A stretch of DNA of 64,000 nucleotides from Chitinophagales bacterium (GCA_020636535.1 JACJXT010000011.1:930001-994000), one strand, 5' to 3'; positions 1-9,523 are shown, counted from the stretch's first letter. Program-made: numbers and translations. Notes: a model not told the origin generated them from the sequence alone.

Positions 1-1
1 T

Positions 2-1294
2 GCTTTCGGTGTTTTTTGTCTCGTATGGGAAGTAGTTTTTGGTATTGGTACTTGGGGTGCTAATAAAACAATTGGTTGGGCTTGGGATATTACCAACTTC
101 GTTTGGTGGATTGGTATCGGTCACGCTGGTACACTTATCTCTGCTATCTTGTTATTATTCCGTCAAAAATGGAGAACTGGTGTAAACAGAGCTGCTGAGG
201 CAATGACTATCTTTGCCGTGGTTTGTGCGGGTTTATTTCCAGTATTTCACATGGGTAGAGTATGGGACGCTTTCTTTATCTTCCCATATCCAAATACAAG
301 AGGACCACTTTGGGTAAACTTTAACTCACCACTTCTTTGGGATGTGTTCGCAATTTCAACTTACTTTACAGTATCTCTATTATTTTGGTATACTGGTTTA
401 GTACCTGATTTTGCTACCATAAGAGACCGTTCTAAATCTAAAGGAAGATGGAAGTTTTATAACCTATTAAGCTTTGGTTGGATTGGTTCTGCTAAACATT
501 GGGAAAGATGGGAATCACTGTCTTTAATATTAGCAGGTTTATCTACGCCATTAGTGCTTTCAGTACACACTATCGTATCTTTCGACTTTGCTACTTCAGT
601 TATACCAGGTTGGCATACCACAATCTTACCACCATATTTCGTTGCTGGTGCTATTTTCTCTGGTTTTGCTATGGTTCTAACATTAATGCTAGTAGCAAGA
701 TATATTCTTAATTTAGAAGACTACATTACTTTAGCACATATTGAGTCAATGAACAAAGTACTATTGCTTACAGGTACTATGGTTGGTATTGCCTATTTAA
801 CAGAGTTGTTTACAGCTTGGTATTCTAGTAATCAATACGAACAATTCCAATTTGCTACAAGAGCAGTAGGAGGTACTTATGCCTGGGCTTACTGGACGAT
901 GATGTTCTGTAACTTGGTATCGCCTCAAATATTTTGGATAAGAAAATTTAGAAGAAATATATATGTAACATTTGTGATGTCTATATTTGTCAATATAGGT
1001 ATGTGGTTCGAAAGATTTGTGATTATTGTTATTTCATTACATAGAGACTATTTGCCATCAAGTTTCTCTTACTATAGACCAACTTGGGTTGAAGTAGGTA
1101 TTTATGTAGGTACAATAGGTATTTTCATGACTTTGTTCCTAATGTTCTGTAGATTCTTCCCAACTATTGCAATTGCAGAGGTAAAATCTATCTTAAAAGT
1201 TTCTGGAAATCAATACAGAGCTGGTCAGTTGGCAGAAGTTAAAGACATGGAAGTGTATAAAAATGTAGAAGAAAAAGATTTAGTTTATAATTAA
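2..1294 (+). CDS. actC: Alternative complex III subunit ActC (NrfD-like), 5'-truncated by window edge
   Basis: Integral membrane quinol-oxidising subunit of alternative complex III, which passes electrons from the quinone pool to cytochrome c or directly to the oxidase. The frame is open from base 2 and the first TTG-type start inside it (149) is internal, so the real start lies before the window; about 430 residues are visible. Many hydrophobic helices with Trp/His-rich loops are seen, e.g. GAGVxx-like WDVFAIST and WFERFVIIVISLHRDYLP near the C-terminus, typical of the ActC/NrfD family. It is followed at short spacing by actD, actE and actF in the canonical order; actA and actB should lie upstream. 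Family and order make this assignment firm. Confidence 0.92.
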   Translation, partial: AFGVFCLVWEVVFGIGTWGANKTIGWAWDITNFVWWIGIGHAGTLISAILLLFRQKWRTGVNRAAEAMTIFAVVCAGLFPVFHMGRVWDAFFIFPYPNTRGPLWVNFNSPLLWDVFAISTYFTVSLLFWYTGLVPDFATIRDRSKSKGRWKFYNLLSFGWIGSAKHWERWESLSLILAGLSTPLVLSVHTIVSFDFATSVIPGWHTTILPPYFVAGAIFSGFAMVLTLMLVARYILNLEDYITLAHIESMNKVLLLTGTMVGIAYLTELFTAWYSSNQYEQFQFATRAVGGTYAWAYWTMMFCNLVSPQIFWIRKFRRNIYVTFVMSIFVNIGMWFERFVIIVISLHRDYLPSSFSYYRPTWVEVGIYVGTIGIFMTLFLMFCRFFPTIAIAEVKSILKVSGNQYRAGQLAEVKDMEVYKNVEEKDLVYN

Positions 1295-1314
1295 ATAATT
1301 CATGATTCATTAGT

Positions 1315-1836
1315 ATGAGTGATACAAAAAAATATTTAGTAGGCATTTTTAACGACGACGATGTATTGTTACACGCAGTTAAAAATGTAAGAAAAGCTGG
1401 TTTCAAAATCACCGATTGCTTTACACCTTTTCCTGTTCATGGTTTAGAACACGAAATGGGTCTAAAAGGTACTAGCTTACATACAGCAGGTTTTTTCTTT
1501 GGACTTACAGGTCTAATAGTTTCTTTAGGTATGATTACTTTCATTAATGCCTTTGATTATCCTACTATTTTTGGTGGTAAACCTTATTGGGGATTATTAG
1601 CTTATGTGCCTATTTGTTTTGAGCATACAGTACTTTATGCCGCAGTAGGTATGACTGTAGCATTCTATTACTTATGTAATCTTTATCCAGGAAAACAACC
1701 TAAAATTGTAGATGAAAGAACTACCGATGATATGTTTGCTATGACATTTGAAATGGATGGTTCTCAAGATACTGATGCTATTGCTGATTTATTGAAAAAA
1801 GAAGGAGCTGTAGAAGTTTATCAAAAAGAAATTTAA
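1315..1836 (+). CDS. actD: Alternative complex III subunit ActD (DUF3341)
   Basis: 173-residue membrane subunit of alternative complex III. A soluble N-terminal part (about residues 1-55, beginning with a YLVGIFNDDDVLLHAVKNVRKAG motif typical of DUF3341) is followed by two transmembrane helices separated by the FDYPTIFGGKPYW loop, and then a soluble C-terminal tail. Its role is structural: it packs against ActC and ActF. It lies 20 bp after actC and 6 bp before actE, so the three are almost certainly co-transcribed. Start ATG at 1315 fits the family's N-terminus. Confidence 0.93.
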   Translation: MSDTKKYLVGIFNDDDVLLHAVKNVRKAGFKITDCFTPFPVHGLEHEMGLKGTSLHTAGFFFGLTGLIVSLGMITFINAFDYPTIFGGKPYWGLLAYVPICFEHTVLYAAVGMTVAFYYLCNLYPGKQPKIVDERTTDDMFAMTFEMDGSQDTDAIADLLKKEGAVEVYQKEI

Positions 1837-1842
1837 TATACA

Positions 1843-2460
1843 ATGTTTAAATATATTCAAATATCAATATTAACTATATCGCTTTTATCAATTTCTTGTA
1901 TTAGAAATAATAAAAAGCCAGGAAGATCATATATGCCAGAGATGGTAGAAAGCGTTGCTTATGATGCTGGTTCACCAAATCCAATTTTTAAAGATGGTAA
2001 AACCGATCAATTGCCTCCAAAAGGTAGCGTGGCTCAAGGTAAATATATCTATCCATTACCTAACACAGCAGAAGCTTATGAACAAGCAGCTACTCAAATA
2101 ACCAATCCATTTTCTTTTACAGAAGATGAAATTAAAGGTACAGGAAAACATCTTTATACAGTTAATTGTGCAATTTGTCATGGAGATAAAGGAGACGGTC
2201 AAGGTCATCTTGTTGAAATCAATAAGTTTCCACCACCACCATCTTATACTTCAGAAGCATTGCTAACTAAACCACAAGGTCAAAGATATCATTCACTAAT
2301 ATATGGTAAAGGATTAATGGGTTCTTATGCTACACAATTAGACAATAGAGAAAGATGGTTGGTATTAGAATATGTAAATACATTACAAAAATCTGCAAGT
2401 GCATCAACTACTAGTAGTGCCGATGAAACAGTAGCAACTACAGAAGAAGCAAGCAATTAA
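1843..2460 (+). CDS. actE: Alternative complex III subunit ActE, mono-heme cytochrome c lipoprotein
   Basis: 205-residue lipoprotein cytochrome c of alternative complex III. A signal sequence ends in a lipobox (LSIS-C, Cys19), so the mature protein should be lipid-anchored on the outer face of the inner membrane. One heme c motif, CAICH, is at residues 109-113 and is followed by GDKGDGQG, the usual class I cytochrome loop; a Met in GLMGSYA is the probable sixth ligand. The C-terminal 30 residues are Ser/Thr/Ala-rich and probably disordered. It accepts electrons from the Fe-S/quinone modules and hands them on. It sits between actD and actF. Confidence 0.93.
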   Translation: MFKYIQISILTISLLSISCIRNNKKPGRSYMPEMVESVAYDAGSPNPIFKDGKTDQLPPKGSVAQGKYIYPLPNTAEAYEQAATQITNPFSFTEDEIKGTGKHLYTVNCAICHGDKGDGQGHLVEINKFPPPPSYTSEALLTKPQGQRYHSLIYGKGLMGSYATQLDNRERWLVLEYVNTLQKSASASTTSSADETVATTEEASN

Positions 2461-2483
2461 TAAAAGATAAAATAGTAAACTAA

Positions 2484-3848
2484 ATGAATACTTATAAATT
2501 TGAATCTGGAACTAAGTCTAAAATATTTACTACACTTATAGTTGGTATTATTATATTGGCACTTGGTTTTGGTATTTCTGCTTTGAAATACAAAAAAGCT
2601 TCTAATCCAAAAGTAGAACATGTAGAAGAACATGGTGCAACAGAAGGACATGCTGAAGTAGCAGAAAATAGTCATGCTACTCATGATGAAGCACAAGCTG
2701 ATACACATCATGCAGATAATGCTCATGGCGAACACGAAGCTGCAACAGTATCAAGTCCATTAAAAATATTTTTAGCAAACTTTTATGCTTTATTTTTATA
2801 CGGATTTTTTGTTTGTGTTGCTGCAATCTTTTTCTTAGCAGCTACTACAATTGCTTGGGGTGGTTGGCAAATTCAAATTCAAAAAATTCCTTTGGCAATG
2901 ACTAGGTCAATTTATTTGTTCTTAGGATTAATTCTAGCATTTGCAGCTGTATTTGGTCATGATATTTTTGAATGGATGCACAAATACTTGTATGATAAAG
3001 CAGATCCAAGATTCGATGAGATATTATTCTTTAAAAGCGATTATTTAAATCCTACAGTGTTTTGGATAGTGTCTGCTATCGTTGGATTACTTTCTTGCAT
3101 GTTAGCATACAGATGGTGGAAAAACTTAACTGCTCAAGATGAAGCACCTTCATTAGCTTTATTCTCTGATAGTAGAAAAATATCAGCAATTTCTATTGTA
3201 TTAATAGCATTTGTTATTTCTACATTTGGTACTTGGACATGGTCAATGTCTGTTCAACCACATTGGTACAGTACAATGTTTCCTTGGTATACTATGGCTA
3301 GTGCTGCTACAACAATGTTGTCAATCATCTTATTATTAATTTACTTCTTAAAAAGCAAAGGATTATTACCAGGCGTAAATGCTAACCACACACACGATAT
3401 TGCTAAATTAATGTTTGCATTATCTGTATTTTGGACTTATGTATGGTTCGACCAATATATGTTAATTTGGTACGGAAATATACCAGAAGAAACTTCTTTC
3501 TTTATCTTAAGAAGAAAATTAGATAACTACGGAATCTTATTCCATTTAACATTTGTAATCAACTTTATTTTACCTTTCTTTATTTTGATGAAGCGAGATT
3601 CAAAAAGAAAAGAAATGACAACTGTTATCATGGCAATAATACTAATTATTGGTCACTGGATGGATTTTTATTTAATGGTTGGTCCTCCAATGGTACCAAA
3701 AGGTGGTTTCGGTTTAATTGGTTTAGGTGGATTGTTAATTATAGGTAGTATATTTACATATATCACACTATGGTCACTATCTAAAGTAAAGGATTTGTCT
3801 TCATCAACACATCCATATGTAGAAGAAAGTTATAAGCATCATATTTAA
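2484..3848 (+). CDS. actF: Alternative complex III subunit ActF
   Basis: 454-residue polytopic membrane subunit, the second quinol-site-like NrfD relative in the complex (ActF). One N-terminal helix (about residues 14-34) is followed by a His/Glu/Ala-rich stretch at about residues 43-84 with nine histidines, then around nine helices with Trp-rich loops such as FGTWTWSMSVQPHWYSTMFPWY and a conserved GHWMDFYLMVGPPM motif near the C-terminus. ActF in other Bacteroidota has this architecture; the length and number of His in the N-terminal linker vary. It is 15 bp upstream of the oxidase subunit II gene, which links complex III and the oxidase in one operon. Confidence 0.92.
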   Translation: MNTYKFESGTKSKIFTTLIVGIIILALGFGISALKYKKASNPKVEHVEEHGATEGHAEVAENSHATHDEAQADTHHADNAHGEHEAATVSSPLKIFLANFYALFLYGFFVCVAAIFFLAATTIAWGGWQIQIQKIPLAMTRSIYLFLGLILAFAAVFGHDIFEWMHKYLYDKADPRFDEILFFKSDYLNPTVFWIVSAIVGLLSCMLAYRWWKNLTAQDEAPSLALFSDSRKISAISIVLIAFVISTFGTWTWSMSVQPHWYSTMFPWYTMASAATTMLSIILLLIYFLKSKGLLPGVNANHTHDIAKLMFALSVFWTYVWFDQYMLIWYGNIPEETSFFILRRKLDNYGILFHLTFVINFILPFFILMKRDSKRKEMTTVIMAIILIIGHWMDFYLMVGPPMVPKGGFGLIGLGGLLIIGSIFTYITLWSLSKVKDLSSSTHPYVEESYKHHI

Positions 3849-3863
3849 AAAATAGATTAGAAC

Positions 3864-5354
3864 ATGTCAAGCTTAATTTTAGGAATATTATCGTTAGTTT
3901 TACTATTTGTTGTAGTACTTCAAATTAGTAAAGTATCAGACTTAATAAAGGCACTTAAAAATGATAAAGAGGAAGTTAAAAACCACTCAAAAAGTGCACT
4001 TTATTTAGCTATTGTTGGTTTAGTGATGCTTATTTATGCAGTAATTTCTACTGTTACAAGTGCCCACAAATTCCTACCAACACCAGCTACAGAACAAGGT
4101 ATGTGGGTAAACAACTTAATGAATACCACAATAGTTATAACAGGTATCATGTTTTTTGTAACACAGATATTGTTGTTTTACTTTGTATATAAATATCACT
4201 ATAGAAAAGATAGAAAAGCATTATACTATCCAGATAATCATAAATTAGAATTAGCTTGGACTGTCGTTCCTGCTATTGTTTTAACAGCTTTAATTGGTTT
4301 AGGAATTAGCAAATGGTTGAAAGTATTTTCTGATGCTCCAACAGAAGCAGTAGTTATAGAAGTAACAGGTAAACAATTCTCTTGGATTGCAAGATATCCT
4401 GGTCAAGATAGAAAATTAGGGATGCGTGACTTTACGCTTGTTACACTAGACAACGAACTAGGTGTTAACTGGAGTGATAAAGATAGTCATGATGACTTTA
4501 TTGCAGATGAAATAGTATTACCAGTTAATAAACCAGTTTTAGTAAATATTGGTGCATTAGATGTAATTCACTCTTTTTATATTCCAGAATTTAGAATGAT
4601 GTTGGATGCAGTTCCTGGTATTCCTACAAAATTATGGTTTACACCAACCATTACTACAGAAGAAATGCGTAAAGAAACCAATAATCCAGAGTTCGACTAT
4701 TGGGTAGCTTGTAATCAATTGTGTGGTAGTGGACACTACAACATGAAAAAGAAAGTAGTAGTAGTTTCTGAAGAAGAATATAAAAAATGGGTTTCAGAAC
4801 AAGCTTCTTACTACGAAACTGTAGTTAAACCAGCTTTGGACGCTAAAGCTGCAGAGGCACCAGCTACACAAGAAGTTGCAGCTACAGATAATCATGCTAG
4901 TACTTACGATTTAACTTTAGAAAATGGTTTTGGATTAAAAGGTGCTTTAAATGGTGGCGTTGAGCAAAAATTAGTAGAATTTATTAAAAGTGATAAACCA
5001 GTATCTAAAGATTTGTGGTTCTCTTTTGATAGATTATTATTTGAATCTGGATCTGATAAATTAGTACCTTCATCACAAGAACAATTAAAAAATATTGCTG
5101 AAATTTTAAATGCATATCCAAATGTAGAGATAAAGATAGGTGGATATACTGATAACACAGGAGATGCTAAAGAAAATTTGAATTTGTCTTCTGATAGAGC
5201 TAAAAGTGTAATGGCAGAATTGGTGAAATTAGGTGTAGATAAGAAAAGATTAAAAGCAGAAGGATATGGTGAAGAACATCCAGTAGCTTCTAATGATACA
5301 GCAGAAGGAAGACAGCAGAATAGAAGAATAGATATAAGAGTAACAAAAAAGTAA
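3864..5354 (+). CDS. coxB: Cytochrome c oxidase subunit II with C-terminal OmpA-like domain
   Basis: 496 residues. Subunit II takes electrons from cytochrome c or complex III through the binuclear CuA centre and delivers them to subunit I. Three hydrophobic segments lie in the first 150 residues, with the two canonical subunit II hairpin helices at about 88-150 (ending in the LELAWTVVPAIVL motif). The cupredoxin domain follows, with DVIHSFYIPEFRMMLDAVPG and the CuA ligand set Cys283-x3-Cys287-x3-His291-x2-Met294. A linker of about 80 residues leads to an OmpA/MotB-type domain (about 385-496) with GYTDNTGD, NLSSDRAKSV and GRQQNRRIDI motifs, which normally binds peptidoglycan. There is no C-terminal cytochrome c domain. 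The reading frame is continuous across the junction, so this is a true fusion, not two genes. Confidence 0.93.
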   Translation: MSSLILGILSLVLLFVVVLQISKVSDLIKALKNDKEEVKNHSKSALYLAIVGLVMLIYAVISTVTSAHKFLPTPATEQGMWVNNLMNTTIVITGIMFFVTQILLFYFVYKYHYRKDRKALYYPDNHKLELAWTVVPAIVLTALIGLGISKWLKVFSDAPTEAVVIEVTGKQFSWIARYPGQDRKLGMRDFTLVTLDNELGVNWSDKDSHDDFIADEIVLPVNKPVLVNIGALDVIHSFYIPEFRMMLDAVPGIPTKLWFTPTITTEEMRKETNNPEFDYWVACNQLCGSGHYNMKKKVVVVSEEEYKKWVSEQASYYETVVKPALDAKAAEAPATQEVAATDNHASTYDLTLENGFGLKGALNGGVEQKLVEFIKSDKPVSKDLWFSFDRLLFESGSDKLVPSSQEQLKNIAEILNAYPNVEIKIGGYTDNTGDAKENLNLSSDRAKSVMAELVKLGVDKKRLKAEGYGEEHPVASNDTAEGRQQNRRIDIRVTKK

Positions 5355-5383
5355 TTTAATTAATAACTAATAAATTAAGAATC

Positions 5384-7195
5384 ATGGCAAGTACAGAAAT
5401 ACTTGAACAACATACGGTAGATCATCATGACGGTCATGATGCACACCATCATACGGCAACCTTTTTAAATACTTATGTTTTTAGTTTAGATCATAAGACT
5501 ATTGGTAAGCAGTTCTTAATAACAGGTATGATTTGGGCTTTAATTGGTGGCTTCATGTCTATCTTATTTCGTTTACAATTGGCTTGGCCAGATGCTACTT
5601 TTCCAATTTTAGAAAAAATATTCAGTCATTGGTATTCAGATGGAGTATTAAATCCTGAATCGTATTATATGTTAATTACAATGCATGGTACTATTATGGT
5701 ATTCTTTGTATTAACAGCAAGTTTAAGTGGAACATTTGCAAATATCTTAATTCCATTACAAATTGGAGCAAGAGATATGGCGTCTCCATTAATGAATGCT
5801 ATGTCGTATTGGTTATTTGTTTTGGCTGGTGTAATTATGTTTGTTTCATTATTTGCACCACAAGGAGCAGCATCTGGTGGTTGGACGATATATCCGCCTT
5901 TAAGTGCATTGCCACAAGCTTCGCCAGGTTCTGGTACAGGTATGACGCTTTGGTTAATTGCCATGGCTATATTCATCGCATCTACATTAATGGGTGGTTT
6001 AAATTATATTTCTACAGTACTAAATATGCGTACTAAAGGTATGACTATGTTTAAAATGCCATTAACTGTTTGGGCTTTATTCTTTACAGCAATTATAGGT
6101 CTATTATCTTTCCCAGTGTTATTGTCTGCTGCGGTATTATTAATTTTTGATAGAAGTTTAGGCACAAGCTTTTATTTAAGTGATATTGTTATTGGAGGAA
6201 AAGCATTAGCATACTCTGGAGGTAGTCCTATTTTATTCCAACACTTATTTTGGTTCTTAGGTCACCCAGAAGTATATATCATTATTCTTCCAGCAATGGG
6301 TATGGTATCAGAAGTATTAGCAGTACATGCTAGAAAACCAATCTTTGGTTATAAAGCAATGGTATTCTCTATCTTAGGTATTACTATCTTAGGATTTTTA
6401 GTTTGGGCTCACCATATGTTTGTAACAGGTATGAATCCATTCTTAGGTTCAGTCTTTACTTTCTTTACCTTATTAATAGCCATTCCATCTGCGGTTAAAG
6501 TGTTCAACTGGATTACCACGCTTTGGAAAGGAAATATCAAGATTACACCACCATTAGTATTTGCTGTTGGTTTTGTGTCGATGTTTATTTCTGGTGGTTT
6601 AACTGGTATTTGGTTAGGTAACTCCATCTTAGATATTCAGTTACACGATACATACTTTGTAGTAGCACACTTTCATATAGTAATGGGTGTAGCAGCATTC
6701 TTTGGTATGTTCGCAGGTGTTTATCATTGGTTTCCAAGAATGTTTGGTAGAATGATGAATGATACCATGGCTTATATCCATTTTGGAATTACTTTCTTAG
6801 GTTCTTATTTGATATTTTGGCCAATGCACTTCCTAGGTTTATCAGGTATTCCAAGAAGATATTATCATTTTGATGAGTTTGCTTCTTTTACACAGTATGC
6901 AACTATGAATAAAGTAATTACTATTGCTACAATATTTGTTTTCTTAGCTCAGATTATATTCTTAGTAAACTTCTTTTATAGCATATTTAAAGGTAAAAAA
7001 TCAAGTCAAAATCCTTGGGAAGCAAATACTTTAGAATGGGATTCTCCTATTGAAGGTATACATGGAAACTGGCCAGGAGAGTTGCCAACTGTACACCGTT
7101 GGCCATACGATTATAGTAAAGAAGAAGATAGAGATTTCATTCCTCAAACAGAACCACTTTCTGAAAAAGAAAAATCAGAGTCGGTTCATCATTAA
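5384..7195 (+). CDS. coxA: Cytochrome c oxidase subunit I (aa3/caa3-type)
   Basis: 603-residue catalytic subunit of a heme-copper oxidase, reducing O2 to water and pumping protons. Ligands visible: His101 in MHGTIMV (low-spin heme), the HPEVY motif at 294-298 (CuB His cross-linked to Tyr, preceded by WFLG), the His343-His344 pair (CuB) in WAHHMF, and His429/His431 in the HDTYFVVAHFHIVMG motif (heme a3 and low-spin heme). The Glu of HPEVY and the surrounding residues place it in the A family. The extreme N-terminus is His-rich (seven His within residues 8-23). It follows coxB by 29 bp and is followed by the heme O synthase gene. Confidence 0.95.
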   Translation: MASTEILEQHTVDHHDGHDAHHHTATFLNTYVFSLDHKTIGKQFLITGMIWALIGGFMSILFRLQLAWPDATFPILEKIFSHWYSDGVLNPESYYMLITMHGTIMVFFVLTASLSGTFANILIPLQIGARDMASPLMNAMSYWLFVLAGVIMFVSLFAPQGAASGGWTIYPPLSALPQASPGSGTGMTLWLIAMAIFIASTLMGGLNYISTVLNMRTKGMTMFKMPLTVWALFFTAIIGLLSFPVLLSAAVLLIFDRSLGTSFYLSDIVIGGKALAYSGGSPILFQHLFWFLGHPEVYIIILPAMGMVSEVLAVHARKPIFGYKAMVFSILGITILGFLVWAHHMFVTGMNPFLGSVFTFFTLLIAIPSAVKVFNWITTLWKGNIKITPPLVFAVGFVSMFISGGLTGIWLGNSILDIQLHDTYFVVAHFHIVMGVAAFFGMFAGVYHWFPRMFGRMMNDTMAYIHFGITFLGSYLIFWPMHFLGLSGIPRRYYHFDEFASFTQYATMNKVITIATIFVFLAQIIFLVNFFYSIFKGKKSSQNPWEANTLEWDSPIEGIHGNWPGELPTVHRWPYDYSKEEDRDFIPQTEPLSEKEKSESVHH

Positions 7196-7219
7196 AATTA
7201 ATTGAAACGCAAATAAAAA

Positions 7220-8119
7220 ATGCAATCAACAACTAAGACATATAATCAATCATTTTTAGCAACAGTAAGTTTGTTTTTCAAACATATGGCGGCATTAACT
7301 AAAATGCGATTGTCTTTGTTGGTAGTATTTTCTGCAGATATTGCCTATCTATTTGCACTAGATACCTTTAGTTGGCAAAAACTAATATTAATATCTATTG
7401 CAGGTTATTTAATTACAGGTGCATCTAATGCTATCAATCAGATTTATGAAAAAGAATCTGATAAACTAATGGACAGAACAAAAAGCAGACCATTACCATC
7501 TAATCAAATGAGTGTAATTACTGCTACAATTATAGCAGGAGTATTTGGTGTAGGAGGTATTTCTTTATTAGCAATATATTTCAATATTTTTTCTGGATTA
7601 TTAGGTGCGTTAGCATTAATATCATATGCATTTATTTATACTCCTTTCAAAAAAATAAGTCCAATTGCTGTTTTTATAGGAGCAATTCCAGGAGCAATGC
7701 CATTATTGATTGGTTGGACAGCAGCTACTAATTCAATTGGACTAGGTGGTGTATTGTTATTTACCATTCAGTTCTTTTGGCAAATTCCACACTTTTGGGC
7801 AATTGCCTGGGTATTAGATGACGATTATAAAAAAGCTGGTTTTAGCTTATTGCCATCTGCTGAAGGAAGAACAAGAGGTGCAGCACTACAAAATATTCCT
7901 TATTTAGTAGGCTTAATTATTGTTAGTTGTTTACCTTACTATTTAGGATTAACTGGTGCAATATCATGTATAGTGCTAGTTTTAATTGGTATGTTCTATT
8001 TATGGAAAGGTGTTCAATTAGCAACAGACTTAAGTTTAAAAAGTGCTAAACAATTAATGTTTGCATCATTTATATATTTACCAATTGCTTTTATAGCTTT
8101 ATTAATAGATAAAATATAA
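7220..8119 (+). CDS. ctaB: Protoheme IX farnesyltransferase (heme O synthase)
   Basis: 299-residue UbiA-family prenyltransferase that adds a farnesyl group to protoheme IX to make heme O, the precursor of heme a for the neighbouring oxidase. Motifs: TKMRLSLLVV near the N-terminus, the substrate-binding loop NAINQIYEKESD...MDRTKSRPLP at about residues 74-94 (the first Asp of the usual DxxxD is Glu here), and the second loop FWQIPHFWAIAW...DDDYKKAGFSLLP. About nine helices are predicted. The stop codon overlaps the ATG of the next gene (TAATG at 8117-8121), which implies translational coupling. Confidence 0.94.
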   Translation: MQSTTKTYNQSFLATVSLFFKHMAALTKMRLSLLVVFSADIAYLFALDTFSWQKLILISIAGYLITGASNAINQIYEKESDKLMDRTKSRPLPSNQMSVITATIIAGVFGVGGISLLAIYFNIFSGLLGALALISYAFIYTPFKKISPIAVFIGAIPGAMPLLIGWTAATNSIGLGGVLLFTIQFFWQIPHFWAIAWVLDDDYKKAGFSLLPSAEGRTRGAALQNIPYLVGLIIVSCLPYYLGLTGAISCIVLVLIGMFYLWKGVQLATDLSLKSAKQLMFASFIYLPIAFIALLIDKI

Positions 8120-8742
8120 TGGAAGTGGCAATAAATAAATATCAAGGAAACCAAAAAGCACAACGATTCACAATGTGGTTGTCGTTGGTATCTATGGCTA
8201 TGATTTTTGCTGGATTAACGAGTGCTTTCTTAGTAAGAAAAGGTGGTGGTGGCAATTGGTCAGGATTTTCCTTGCCTTCTGTATTTACTTTCTCTACATT
8301 TATCATTCTGTTTAGTAGTGCTACACTTCAAGTGGCACATATAGCTAATAAAAAAGACAATAAAGTATTAACTGCAATAGGTTTAATTATTACACTTATT
8401 TGTGGCATTATTTTTTGTAAACTACAATATGATGGTTGGATGTTATTGGTAAACGAAGGATATTATCCATCACATAACCCAAATCCTGCACCACAATTTT
8501 TATTTGTAATAGTAGTGATGCATGTAGCACATATTGTTGCAGGTTTATTTTTCTTAACCATTGCATCGTCAAGAGCATTATGGTTGTTAAGAAGAAAAGA
8601 CAGTCAAATTACCATGGAAGAAATTGAGTACAAAGAAAATGGTAATTTAATTATTAGAACAGATTTATTAACCTTGTTTTGGCACTTTTTAGGTGTGCTT
8701 TGGGTTTATTTGTATATATTTTTAATATTTAATTTAAAATAA
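8119..8742 (+). CDS. Heme-copper oxidase subunit III, first copy
   Basis: 207-residue subunit III family membrane protein with five hydrophobic segments; the C-terminal TLFWHFLGVLWVYLYIFLIF motif is the subunit III signature. It starts inside the stop codon of ctaB and ends 4 bp before a second, longer subunit III gene, so two paralogous subunit III genes lie in tandem. This pairing is common in Bacteroidota oxidase operons. Whether both are in one oxidase complex or are used alternately cannot be told from sequence. Confidence 0.9.
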   Translation: MEVAINKYQGNQKAQRFTMWLSLVSMAMIFAGLTSAFLVRKGGGGNWSGFSLPSVFTFSTFIILFSSATLQVAHIANKKDNKVLTAIGLIITLICGIIFCKLQYDGWMLLVNEGYYPSHNPNPAPQFLFVIVVMHVAHIVAGLFFLTIASSRALWLLRRKDSQITMEEIEYKENGNLIIRTDLLTLFWHFLGVLWVYLYIFLIFNLK

Positions 8743-8746
8743 TAAG

Positions 8747-9490
8747 ATGTCAGAAGTATTAGAAGTTAAAGAGCATGAAATACACACTGTTGATCCTACA
8801 CCAGATAACGGAGAAGGTGGCGAAAAGTCGATGATGAACATCAGTTATGGTAAAACCATGATGTGGTATTTCTTATTGTCAGATGCATTTACTTTTTCGG
8901 CATTCCTAATAGCATATGCTACAATTAGAGCTAGTCATGCTTGGTGGCCAGATCCAAATTTAGTATTTAACGCAATGCCTTTTTTACATGGTGTAAAAGC
9001 ACCAATGGGTTTTGTTAGTATCATGACATTTATTTTGATTTTGAGTTCTGTTTTTGTTGTAAGAGCAGTACAAGAAGGTCATAGAATGAACAAAAAAGGT
9101 GTCGCTATTTGGATGCTTGGTGGTATTGTTGGTGGATTAATGTTCTTAGGTTGTCAAGCTTGGGAATGGACACACTTAATAGAAGAAGGTTTGAGACCAT
9201 TCTATAATCCTTTTGGACCAGATGCTAATGGAATTACACATTTAGTACACGAAAAAATGGCAGTATCGCCTGGACCAACTTCTTTTGGTGCATTGTTTTT
9301 TGGTATTACTGGTTTTCACGGATTCCATGTTTTTACTGGAGTTTGTTTAAATGTTTACGGATTAGTAGGAACATTAAATGGCACTTTCGAGAGAAGAGGT
9401 CATTATGAAATGATAGAAAAATTAGGTTTATATTGGCACTTTGTAGATTTAGTTTGGGTGTTTGTATTCCTAGCATTCTATTTAATGTAA
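8747..9490 (+). CDS. coxC: Heme-copper oxidase subunit III, second copy
   Basis: 247-residue subunit III. It has a soluble acidic N-terminus (about 30 residues), then about five helices with MMWYFLLSDAFTFSAFLIAY, a long loop containing WEWTHLIEEGL and VSPGPTSFGALFFGITGFHGFHVFTG, and the end motif YWHFVDLVWVFVFLAFYLM. These His/Glu motifs are the conserved core of subunit III and are more complete than in the preceding 207-residue paralogue. It is cotranscribed with the rest of the oxidase genes. Confidence 0.92.
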   Translation: MSEVLEVKEHEIHTVDPTPDNGEGGEKSMMNISYGKTMMWYFLLSDAFTFSAFLIAYATIRASHAWWPDPNLVFNAMPFLHGVKAPMGFVSIMTFILILSSVFVVRAVQEGHRMNKKGVAIWMLGGIVGGLMFLGCQAWEWTHLIEEGLRPFYNPFGPDANGITHLVHEKMAVSPGPTSFGALFFGITGFHGFHVFTGVCLNVYGLVGTLNGTFERRGHYEMIEKLGLYWHFVDLVWVFVFLAFYLM

Positions 9491-9523
9491 AAAAATATTA
9501 ATTAATTTAGCAATTAAAAGTAT

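Noticed and set aside
149..1294. ActC starting at TTG 149
   Set aside because: The frame is open from base 2 with conserved ActC sequence before 149, so the start is outside the window.
2457..2735. Minus-strand open frame opposite the His-rich part of ActF
   Set aside because: It is a shadow of the repetitive codons of actF, with no family resemblance or start context.
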